Of a DNA stretch of 5,714 nt, positions 1 through 5,168 are shown piece by piece. Numbering within the stretch: position 1 is the stretch's first letter; the number at the start of each line of letters is the position of its first letter. The stretch is from Thermoguttaceae bacterium (lineage in GTDB: Bacteria; Planctomycetota; Planctomycetia; Pirellulales; Thermoguttaceae): positions 1 to 5,714 of the forward strand of contig JAQVID010000251.1 of NCBI GenBank assembly GCA_028695865.1. The letters run 5' to 3'. A program made the translations under genes and the position numbers. The notes under the pieces are model-generated. The model had not been told where the DNA came from, ran no database searches, and saw only the letters and a program-made list of their open reading frames with translations.

Positions 1-1
1 G

Positions 2-631
2 CAACTTCTCTCGCCTGAAGAAGCAACCGAGACGCTTGTCAATTTAGCCAATCTTCGCGGTGGTCCTGACAATATCACCGTAACGGTTGCCAAAGTGACC
101 GCAATTCCTTCGCAGGAGGAGAAAAAGAGTGACCCTGTTTTGGAGAAACGGCCTCGCCCGTCGACGATGGCGTTGTCGCTTCTTGTTTGTGCTTTGGTTG
201 CTCTCATATTTTCGTTTGCCTGGATTATTTCCGGGCAAGAGTCCAAAGCGGTACCGATTGTAACCATTCTGCTTTCGATAGTATTTTCATGCGGATTTAT
301 AGTTGCGGCACACAAATCGATTTTTCCAGCGTCTTATCAGCGGTCCTTTATAGCACCATTGGGCCACGCTCCTTATTCAACGGCTTCGGCGATACCCAAT
401 CCGTCTTTTGCGGCGAAGTTGACGGATATCAAGCGTCAACTGATCGAAGCAGTGTATAAACATGGAATTCTTGCCGATCATACCGGTTTCCAATCATGGG
501 AAGCGCAATTGCAGCAAGCGCAGGAGACAGGTAATTTTGGGGAAGTCATTCGTAATGACGCGAGAATCATTAATTTTCTTATGGCGGAGATCAAAAAAAC
601 GTCAATGGATCAAACTCAAGGAGACAGTTGA
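2..631 (+). CDS. PP2C-type Ser/Thr protein phosphatase, C-terminal part, membrane-anchored (5' end outside window)
   Basis: The frame is open from the window edge, so the gene starts upstream; 209 residues are visible. Residues 20-32 read GGPDNITVTVAKV. This matches the last conserved PP2C/PPM motif (GGxDNITV), whose Asp is a metal ligand in the family that dephosphorylates phospho-Ser/Thr in Hanks-type kinase signalling. The rest of the catalytic domain is missing. A charged linker rich in E, K and R follows, then two hydrophobic helices at about 55-78 and 84-104, and a roughly 100-residue soluble, mostly helical tail that I do not recognise. An even number of helices would return the tail to the cytoplasm, unlike the single C-terminal helix of PstP/PrpC-like phosphatases that carry an extracytoplasmic domain. 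The GTG at 95 is not a plausible start because it would drop the PP2C motif. The stop lies 4 bases before hisF. The family call rests on one short motif plus its position before a linker and helices. Confidence 0.75.
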   Translation, partial: QLLSPEEATETLVNLANLRGGPDNITVTVAKVTAIPSQEEKKSDPVLEKRPRPSTMALSLLVCALVALIFSFAWIISGQESKAVPIVTILLSIVFSCGFIVAAHKSIFPASYQRSFIAPLGHAPYSTASAIPNPSFAAKLTDIKRQLIEAVYKHGILADHTGFQSWEAQLQQAQETGNFGEVIRNDARIINFLMAEIKKTSMDQTQGDS

Positions 632-635
632 CCCC

Positions 636-1403
636 ATGCTTGCCAAGCGTATTATACCGTGTCTTGATGTGAATCAGGGTCGAGTTGTAAAAGGGACGAA
701 TTTTCTGGAACTTCGAGACGCGGGCGACCCTGTGGAAATTGCCCGACGGTACGAACAGGAAGGAGCGGATGAGCTTGTTTTTCTCGATATTACGGCCAGT
801 TATGAGCACCGCGACATTATTCTGGATGTAGTTCGGCGAACCGCGGATGTGATTTTCATGCCGCTTACCGTTGGCGGCGGCATTCGTTCAATCGACGATA
901 TTCGCAACTTGCTCAATGCGGGAGCCGATAAGGTTTCGATTAATTCAGCCGCGGTCCGTAATCCTGATTTGATCAATCAGGCTTCACAGCGATTTGGTTC
1001 GCAGTGTATTACGGTAAATATTGATCCCAAGCGGGTTACGCGAGCCGGTCATGAAACGCGGGAAGTCTTTATCGATGGTGGTCGTGTGCCCACTGGTCTT
1101 GAACCGGTTGCCTGGGCTCAAGAGGTCGAGCGTCGTGGAGCTGGTGAAATAGTACTTACCTCCATGGACGCTGATGGTACCAGGGATGGTTACGATCTGG
1201 AAATTACGAGGGCAGTTGCTGAAAGTGTCAGAATTCCTGTCGTTGCCAGCGGGGGGGCGGGTAATCCTCAACATTTGGTTGACGCTGTGTTATTGGGTAA
1301 GGCACAAGCTGTTTTGGCCGCGGGAATTTTTCATTTTGGTGATTACACGATTGCTCAAACAAAGCGGGTGATGTTCGAGCATGGTATTCCAGTGCGTCTG
1401 TAA
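636..1403 (+). CDS. hisF: HisF, imidazole glycerol phosphate synthase cyclase subunit
   Basis: This is a 255-residue (beta/alpha)8-barrel of normal family length. HisF takes the ammonia released by the HisH glutaminase and cyclises PRFAR to imidazole glycerol phosphate and AICAR, in cytosolic histidine biosynthesis. The two catalytic aspartates sit at the canonical numbers: D11 in IPCLDV and D130 in VNIDPKR. Phosphate-binding loops are seen at GGGIRS (80-85) and SGGAG (205-209). The conserved block LTSMDADGTRDGYD (174-187) is also present, two residues later than in Thermotoga HisF. The start is the ATG at 636, because the protein then begins MLAKRIIPCLD like other HisF proteins. AAGGAG at 618-623 is a reasonable, somewhat distant ribosome site lying inside the end of the upstream gene. 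An in-frame ATG at 462 would add 58 residues that merely read through the phosphatase gene in another frame. The 4-base gap suggests cotranscription with the phosphatase. hisH and the other his genes are not in the window. Nothing suggests loss of activity. Confidence 0.97.
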   Translation: MLAKRIIPCLDVNQGRVVKGTNFLELRDAGDPVEIARRYEQEGADELVFLDITASYEHRDIILDVVRRTADVIFMPLTVGGGIRSIDDIRNLLNAGADKVSINSAAVRNPDLINQASQRFGSQCITVNIDPKRVTRAGHETREVFIDGGRVPTGLEPVAWAQEVERRGAGEIVLTSMDADGTRDGYDLEITRAVAESVRIPVVASGGAGNPQHLVDAVLLGKAQAVLAAGIFHFGDYTIAQTKRVMFEHGIPVRL

Positions 1404-1404
1404 T

Positions 1405-1448
1405 GGTGGAACGGGAAAAGAGGCATGAGGAGCGGTGGAACGGGAAAA
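1405..1448 (+). repeat. Direct repeat pair of a 15-mer just after hisF
   Basis: The 15 bases GGTGGAACGGGAAAA occur exactly at 1405-1419 and again at 1434-1448, a 29-base period, with 14 bases between copies. The first copy begins two bases after the hisF stop codon. A chance exact 15-mer duplication this close is unlikely, so a local duplication or a two-site protein or RNA element is plausible. No further copy is seen in this window. Confidence 0.85.
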
Positions 1449-1451
1449 TAT

Positions 1452-1521
1452 TTGCCCTGACAATAATATAGTGTGATAACAATAGTTTTTTGTGTCTATT
1501 TTTTCTTTTGAATCAGGGCAA
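1452..1521 (+). terminator. Candidate hisF terminator: 9-bp inverted repeat enclosing AT-rich T-tract segment
   Basis: TTGCCCTGA at 1452-1460 is perfectly complementary to TCAGGGCAA at 1513-1521. The 52 bases between are AT-rich. They contain a small nested stem (AATAG at 1481-1485 with CTATT at 1496-1500) followed immediately by a run of Ts at 1499-1504. The inner stem is weak and all A/T except one G-C pair, so termination there is uncertain. The outer 9-bp stem is clear but has a long loop and no T-tract after it. Termination of the hisF transcript is the simplest reading; a regulated leader structure cannot be excluded. Confidence 0.4.
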
Positions 1522-1590
1522 GGCGTTTCAGGCAGGATACCATGTCGTTCGGGATGAAAAAATCGGGAAAAAGTTGTTAAACCGAACAGC

Positions 1591-1614
1591 CTTTTGTTTT
1601 CAAAAAAGCAAAAG
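1591..1614 (+). repeat. 10-bp hairpin overlapping the -35 region upstream of the pilT-like gene
   Basis: Bases 1591-1600 (CTTTTGTTTT) pair with 1605-1614 (AAAAGCAAAAG read from 1604) as ten consecutive pairs, one of them G-T, around a 4-base loop. The element ends five bases before the TATAAT at 1619. This position would suit an operator over the -35 and spacer region. The arms are A/T-rich, so chance is a real alternative. No T-tract follows, which argues against a terminator. Confidence 0.4.
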
Positions 1615-1624
1615 CGTGTATAAT
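1594..1624 (+). promoter_or_regulatory. Candidate sigma70-type promoter for the pilT-like gene
   Basis: A perfect -10 hexamer TATAAT lies at 1619-1624. The -35 is weak: TTGTTT at 1594-1599 with a long 19-base spacer, or TTTTCA at 1597-1602 with 16 bases. Transcription would begin near 1631 and give a leader of about 150 bases. The perfect -10 in an intergenic region just upstream of a gene is the main support; the region is A/T-rich, which raises the chance rate. Confidence 0.5.
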
Positions 1625-1768
1625 ATATTGGGTTTTATTTTTGTGGACGAAGAAAAAACATGTCTTTGACGCCGGAGGTCCTGACAGTTGAGTTTCGTTT
1701 GCAAGTGAAATCCGATTTTTGGCCGGCCTCGTATTCTTGTCTTATATGCCGGTTGGTTATCCTGACGC

Positions 1769-1775
1769 GAAGGAG
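1769..1775 (+). promoter_or_regulatory. Ribosome binding site that fixes the pilT-like start
   Basis: GAAGGAG lies seven bases before the ATG at 1783, a strong Shine-Dalgarno site at ideal spacing. The alternative in-frame ATG at 1660 is preceded only by A-rich sequence without a clear Shine-Dalgarno. This site therefore decides in favour of the shorter protein. Confidence 0.85.
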
Positions 1776-1782
1776 TATACAA

Positions 1783-2943
1783 ATGTCCACACCAGAAAAT
1801 GCACAAAAGAACGATTTCCCGGAACGACTGATTAAGAAACAGCAGGAGTTCGAAATTGACAAGCTTTTTACGGCCTTGGTCAAATTGGAAGGGAGTGACC
1901 TTCACTTGAAAGTTGATCGTCCGCCTTATATTCGAGTGAAAGGTTCGCTTCGAACGCTGAATCGTGGTCCGATTAACGACGAAGAGATGGTCCGATTGAT
2001 TTATCCCATGATGGACGAGCGTAACCGCAAGATTTATGAGCGTGACGGCGGAGCAGATTTTGCTCACAGTTGCGTTGTCGATGGAGTTCGTTGGCGTTTT
2101 CGTGTGAATGTTCTTACGCAAATGGGGCACATGGGTTTGGTTGCCCGACGAATCAATAATTTTATTCCCGAACTGGAAAAATTGCATTTGCCGGTTGTGC
2201 TTTATGAACTTTGCAAGCATTCCCAGGGAATGGTTCTTTTGGCAGGAGTGACCGGTTCGGGAAAATCGACCACAATCGCGTCGATGCTTAACTGGGTCAA
2301 TCGAAATTATAAAAAACATATTTTGACCTTGGAAGACCCGATTGAATTCATGTTCATGGAAGAACAGTGTTTGATCAATCAGCGGGAGATCGGGCAAGAT
2401 GTGGTAGACTTTGGAGTGGGCATGAAGCATGCGGTCCGAGAAGACCCGGATGTCATGCTTGTTGGAGAAATGCGAGACCGCGAGACATTTGAAACGGCCA
2501 TTCACGCGGCAGAAACAGGTCACTTGGTTTTCGGAACCATTCACGCGTCGAGTGCGCCAAGTACGATTGGTCGTATTCTTGACCTTTTTCCGGCGGACAT
2601 GCACAAGGCGATTCGCAGTGCTTTGGCGATGAACCTTAAAGGAATTGTTGCCCAAAAACTTCTTCCGTCGATTCTTCCTGGTACCTCGCGAGTTCCTACC
2701 GTTGAGGTTATGATCATGACGAGTATCATTCGTAAGTTGATACTTGAGGAGCAAGACGAGAAACTGGGCGATGCGATTCGAATTGGCGCCCAAGAAGGAA
2801 TGCAAGACTTCACAATGAGTCTCAAAAGCTTGGTTCAAGCCAAAAAGATTGACCGAGCCACGGCGTTTGAAGTTGCTCCCAATATTGAGTCGTTGAAGAT
2901 GGCACTCAAAGGCATCGAAGTCAAAGAGCCTGGTATTTTGTAG
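1783..2943 (+). CDS. pilT: PilT-type ATPase of the type II/IV secretion ATPase family
   Basis: A 386-residue protein, a little longer than typical PilT (about 345-370). PilT proteins are cytosolic hexameric motors that hydrolyse ATP, classically to depolymerise type IV pili. An N-terminal PAS-like domain (about 25-120) precedes a RecA-like core. All motifs are intact: Walker A GVTGSGKST (155-163, Lys161), Asp box TLEDPIEF (182-189), Walker B REDPDVMLVGEMRD (219-232, Glu229) and His box TGHLVFGTIHASSA (245-259, with H247 and H254). The PilT-specific AIRNLIRE motif appears in variant form as IIRKLILE near 315-322, followed by a conserved GAQEGMQ segment. No tetracysteine zinc motif is present, which fits PilT rather than PilB/GspE. 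The start at 1783 is chosen from its ribosome site; the family-like sequence begins only after it. The next gene, 124 bases on, is a degenerate GspE/PilB relative. No pilin or PilC gene is visible, so 'retraction' is a family name rather than a shown role here; it could drive another envelope machine. Confidence 0.93.
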   Translation: MSTPENAQKNDFPERLIKKQQEFEIDKLFTALVKLEGSDLHLKVDRPPYIRVKGSLRTLNRGPINDEEMVRLIYPMMDERNRKIYERDGGADFAHSCVVDGVRWRFRVNVLTQMGHMGLVARRINNFIPELEKLHLPVVLYELCKHSQGMVLLAGVTGSGKSTTIASMLNWVNRNYKKHILTLEDPIEFMFMEEQCLINQREIGQDVVDFGVGMKHAVREDPDVMLVGEMRDRETFETAIHAAETGHLVFGTIHASSAPSTIGRILDLFPADMHKAIRSALAMNLKGIVAQKLLPSILPGTSRVPTVEVMIMTSIIRKLILEEQDEKLGDAIRIGAQEGMQDFTMSLKSLVQAKKIDRATAFEVAPNIESLKMALKGIEVKEPGIL

Positions 2944-2953
2944 TGCGGCCAGG

Positions 2954-2981
2954 TTGTACTTGGCGGACTAGCGGATATAAA
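2954..2981 (+). promoter_or_regulatory. Weak candidate promoter before the GspE-like gene
   Basis: TTGTAC at 2954-2959 and TATAAA at 2976-2981 are separated by 16 bases. The -10 matches consensus in five of six positions but the -35 in only three. Several A/T-rich alternatives follow up to 2995. The 124-base gap after the PilT-type gene leaves room for a separate promoter, but cotranscription is equally possible. Confidence 0.25.
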
Positions 2982-3010
2982 AACACTTATAAAATACATC
3001 AATGAATAAG

Positions 3011-3032
3011 AAGGCCTCTTTCCCGAGGCTTT
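3011..3032 (+). terminator. Stem-loop in the gap between the pilT-like and GspE-like genes
   Basis: AAGGCCTC (3011-3018) pairs with GAGGCTTT (3025-3032) as eight pairs, one G-T, around the loop TTTCCC. Three to four Ts end the stem, but the next bases are CGC, so a rho-independent terminator would be weak. It could be an attenuator or a processing/stability hairpin between two cotranscribed genes. It sits where the spurious upstream start at 3002 would have coding sequence, which supports the later start at 3068. Confidence 0.45.
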
Positions 3033-3054
3033 CGCATGTACGATACACGATTTC

Positions 3055-3058
3055 AGGA
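3055..3058 (+). promoter_or_regulatory. Ribosome binding site that decides the GspE-like start
   Basis: AGGA (within CAGGAAAC) lies nine bases before the ATG at 3068. The earlier in-frame ATG at 3002 is preceded only by A/T-rich sequence with no Shine-Dalgarno and is followed by the stem-loop, so 3068 is preferred. Confidence 0.6.
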
Positions 3059-3067
3059 AACAGATCA

Positions 3068-4990
3068 ATGGAAACAGTTTTAGGCCAAACGACGGAAAGC
3101 GCGGAAGTACTTCGGGACAAAGAGTACCGAAAACGTTTGTATTGCGTGTTTTCTTTCTTTTTCATGTTTTTAGTAGTGGTATCAGTCTTTTTGATTTCGC
3201 CTTCTAAAAGCGAAGCTCAGCCGCCTTCAAAAGCACCTGCTTTGAAGCGCCTGTTCTCTGAAGAAGAACAGGGCAAGATTCAGAATATGGGCGACAAAAT
3301 AAAAAATGAGGGTTGGCGTAAAAAAGGCGCAGGACATTACTTCAGTATCGTCAAGATTCTTTTGCTGATAGTTGTTTTCTGGCTTTGGGTGGCGACGACG
3401 AGTTGGGCTAATAATGACGCGGAGCGATTGGGGGATCCTGACCGCAGCTATTGGAATGGTTTGCAGGTCATCATCTTTCCGGCCTCATTTTTCCCGGCGT
3501 TAATTATACCCGTTTTTTGGATATCGTTCCCGATCGTCATTCTGACGTGGTTTGTTCCGCTGATGTGTTATGTTTCTCACCGTAACGCACCGCTTTTGGA
3601 CGCGGATAAAGTGATGACGCCCGGGCACATTGTATTTGTCTTTCGAAAAATGCTTGGTCTCAAAGTTGCACCCAAGAAAATGGCCTATGAGCTTGGTTCT
3701 CCCATTAAGCTCAAATCGGGTGGAAAAAACGTGGACGATCAGACGAAATCAGCCCGAACCATTTTGGCCCGGAACATGCCCGGCTTCAATCCGTTCCGTG
3801 AAGTACTGTATAATTCTCTCAAACGAAACGCAACGGCCGTCGTTCTTACTTTTGAACCGGAAACGGTGAAGATTCAGTTTCAGCTTGACGGTGTGTGGCA
3901 CCCGACCGAAGGGATTTTCCGCCGGCCTCTTACGGGCGAGGATTCGGTCCAGATAGCCGATGCGGTCAAGACCCTGGTGGGAGCCAATGTAGAAGATAAA
4001 AAGAGTCGGCAATTCGGTCTCTTCCATATAGAATACGACAGAAAAGGAAAGGCGGACGCCGAGTTCATTTCGCAAGGTACGCCAACCGGAGAACAGTTTG
4101 CCATTCGTTATATGATGAAGAAGATTCCGTTCACGACACTCGACCAGATTGGAATGTATCCTGACCGGCAGAAGAAATTCCGGGAACTTCTCAATGCCGA
4201 CCGAGGCGTATTTGTCATTTCAGCGCAAAACGGGCAAGGACTCAAAACGCTTACAAACGTTGCTTTTAATGTTGCGGACCGGTTTACGCGTGACTTTGCG
4301 ACCGTTGAGGATGTCCAGAATCCTTACCTGGGGATTGAAAACGTTACGCTTACGACATATGATTCCGCCAAAGGGCAAAAAGCGCTTGATGTTCTGCCGG
4401 ATGTCTTTTTCCGTGAACCGAAAGTTGTTTTGTTGCGAGACCTGGGTGGTCCTGAAACGCTCAAACTGTGCTGTGAAGAAGTTGCGAACGACCGTGTAAT
4501 TATAACGACGTTTCGCGGCAAGGATTCCGTTGATACGCTTATGAAACTGATTGCGTCCGGAGTCGATCACAAACTGATTGCCAAAACGCTTTCGGGCATT
4601 GTTACCCAAAAGCTTGTACGACTTTTGTGTGAAACGTGTAAAGAAGAAATACCGGCCAATCCTCAGGTACTTCAGAGGTTGGGACTCAAGCCAGACAGTG
4701 TTGAGTCGTTGTACCGCAAGCGAGTTCATCCGGAACCGGAACCGGGCAAACGTGATAATTACGTTCCTTGCAAAGCATGTCAGGAAATTGGATATTTGGG
4801 ACGAACGGCCATATTCGACTTTTTGGAAATAACACCTGAATTGCGGGAAATCATTGCCACTAATCCAACGGAAGCGGCGATTCGTCAAGCGGTATTCAAA
4901 AGCGGACAGCGTGGTTATCTTGTCGATGGCGCACGACTGGTTGCCGATGGTCTTACTTCGTTTGAGGAATTTGCCCGATGTATGAAATAA
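3068..4990 (+). CDS. Membrane-anchored GspE/PilB-like protein with degenerate ATPase motifs (probable pseudo-ATPase)
   Basis: A 640-residue intact frame. The N-terminus has a hydrophobic helix at about 24-43, followed by a small-residue stretch around SEAQ that looks like a signal-peptide cleavage site, then further helices at about 91-114 and 131-170 (one long or two). From about 235 it follows the GspE/PilB layout: an N2-like domain with QLDGVW (272-277) and GEQFAIR (341-347), the RecA-like core, and a zinc-type tetracysteine (C521, C524, C568, C571), with GYLGRTAIFDFLEI after it as in PilB/GspE. The ATP site is abnormal. Walker A reads SAQNGQGLKT (385-394), with Leu where Lys belongs. The Walker B equivalent is LLRDLGGPET (455-464) instead of VGEIRDxET, so the catalytic Glu is Asp458. 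Both His-box histidines are Arg (R476, R483). Only the Asp-box pair in TVED (412-415) is retained. Family members normally power pilus or pseudopilus assembly at the inner membrane and are soluble. Here a scaffold or regulatory role beside the active PilT-type ATPase is inferred. Homology is clear; lack of activity is a prediction. Confidence 0.85.
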   Translation: METVLGQTTESAEVLRDKEYRKRLYCVFSFFFMFLVVVSVFLISPSKSEAQPPSKAPALKRLFSEEEQGKIQNMGDKIKNEGWRKKGAGHYFSIVKILLLIVVFWLWVATTSWANNDAERLGDPDRSYWNGLQVIIFPASFFPALIIPVFWISFPIVILTWFVPLMCYVSHRNAPLLDADKVMTPGHIVFVFRKMLGLKVAPKKMAYELGSPIKLKSGGKNVDDQTKSARTILARNMPGFNPFREVLYNSLKRNATAVVLTFEPETVKIQFQLDGVWHPTEGIFRRPLTGEDSVQIADAVKTLVGANVEDKKSRQFGLFHIEYDRKGKADAEFISQGTPTGEQFAIRYMMKKIPFTTLDQIGMYPDRQKKFRELLNADRGVFVISAQNGQGLKTLTNVAFNVADRFTRDFATVEDVQNPYLGIENVTLTTYDSAKGQKALDVLPDVFFREPKVVLLRDLGGPETLKLCCEEVANDRVIITTFRGKDSVDTLMKLIASGVDHKLIAKTLSGIVTQKLVRLLCETCKEEIPANPQVLQRLGLKPDSVESLYRKRVHPEPEPGKRDNYVPCKACQEIGYLGRTAIFDFLEITPELREIIATNPTEAAIRQAVFKSGQRGYLVDGARLVADGLTSFEEFARCMK

Positions 4991-4991
4991 T

Positions 4992-5028
4992 CATGAAACA
5001 GGCGGCCGTGTATTCCGGCTGTTTCGTG
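4992..5028 (+). terminator. Hairpin directly after the GspE-like gene, candidate terminator
   Basis: Just past the stop codon, CATGAAACA (4992-5000) pairs with TGTTTCGTG (5020-5028) as nine pairs including one G-T. Inside, GCCG (5005-5008) pairs with CGGC (5016-5019) after a four-base bulge, leaving a 7-base loop. The structure is strong and well placed to end transcription or protect the 3' end, but no T-tract follows (next bases AATACC), so it is not a textbook rho-independent terminator. Confidence 0.5.
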
Positions 5029-5097
5029 TAATACCGGTTCCTTTGCAGTTTCCTGTTATGCGGTATTAGCCTTGAGTGTTTTTGATGAAAACAGGAA
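5029..5097 (+). repeat. Two interleaved 8-bp inverted repeats upstream of the CvpA-like gene
   Basis: TAATACCG (5029-5036) is complementary to CGGTATTA (5061-5068). TTCCTGTT (5050-5057) is complementary to AACAGGAA (5090-5097). The second left arm lies inside the loop of the first pair and its right arm lies outside, so together they would form a pseudoknot or two alternative folds. Each match is exact, but 8-base matches with 24-32 base loops can arise by chance. No known riboswitch class is recognised. Confidence 0.4.
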
Positions 5098-5157
5098 TGG
5101 CGGCAGGAAAACGGAAGTGTCGGTTGTATCATAAGAATTTTTTAACCTTTCATTTTT

Positions 5158-5163
5158 GAGGTG
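5158..5163 (+). promoter_or_regulatory. Ribosome binding site for the CvpA-like gene
   Basis: GAGGTG lies five bases before the ATG at 5169, after an A/T-rich stretch. It supports this start over later in-frame ATGs at codons 5 and 12. I could not identify a convincing promoter in 4991-5157. Confidence 0.65.
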
Positions 5164-5168
5164 CACAT

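Larger units (their letters stand above)
1404..1782 (+). other. 379-base intergenic region between hisF and the pilT-like gene
   Basis: No convincing gene is seen here. The first part holds a duplicated 15-mer and a 9-base inverted repeat spanning an AT-rich, T-tract-containing segment, probably where hisF transcription ends. The middle (about 1522-1580) contains only a 12-codon frame of doubtful meaning. From about 1590 there is a hairpin, a strong TATAAT element and then a leader of roughly 150 bases before the pilT-like ATG. The leader from 1660 to 1782 is open in frame with the ATPase, but the encoded peptide does not look like a PilT N-terminus. Confidence 0.7.

Noticed and set aside
462..635. 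Upstream extension of hisF to the ATG at 462
   Set aside because: The added 58 residues run through the phosphatase coding sequence in a different frame, and HisF proteins begin at MLAKRIIPCLD with Asp11 in the canonical position.
1542..1580. A 12-codon frame MSFGMKKSGKSC with AGGA seven bases upstream
   Set aside because: It is too short to separate from chance and lies upstream of the candidate promoter. The SGKS string is a coincidence, not a P-loop in context. No leader-peptide signature (for example a His run near hisF) is present.
1721..1732. GGCCGGCC palindrome in the leader near 1721
   Set aside because: It is a short GC palindrome without extended pairing or a partner site; nothing beyond chance supports a regulatory role.
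1600..2838. A 412-codon open frame on the minus strand opposite the pilT-like gene
   Set aside because: Its translation is rich in N, R, H and F without recognisable motifs, it has no clear ribosome site, and it is fully opposite a gene with all conserved PilT motifs. It is best explained as a codon-bias shadow.
3002..3067. Earlier in-frame ATG at 3002 for the GspE-like protein
   Set aside because: There is no Shine-Dalgarno before it, the segment contains a stem-loop, and the ATG at 3068 has AGGA at suitable spacing.
4220..4888. A 222-codon minus-strand open frame opposite the GspE-like gene
   Set aside because: It has the same composition bias (R, N, F rich) and no family motif; it overlaps the motif-bearing region of the plus-strand gene.
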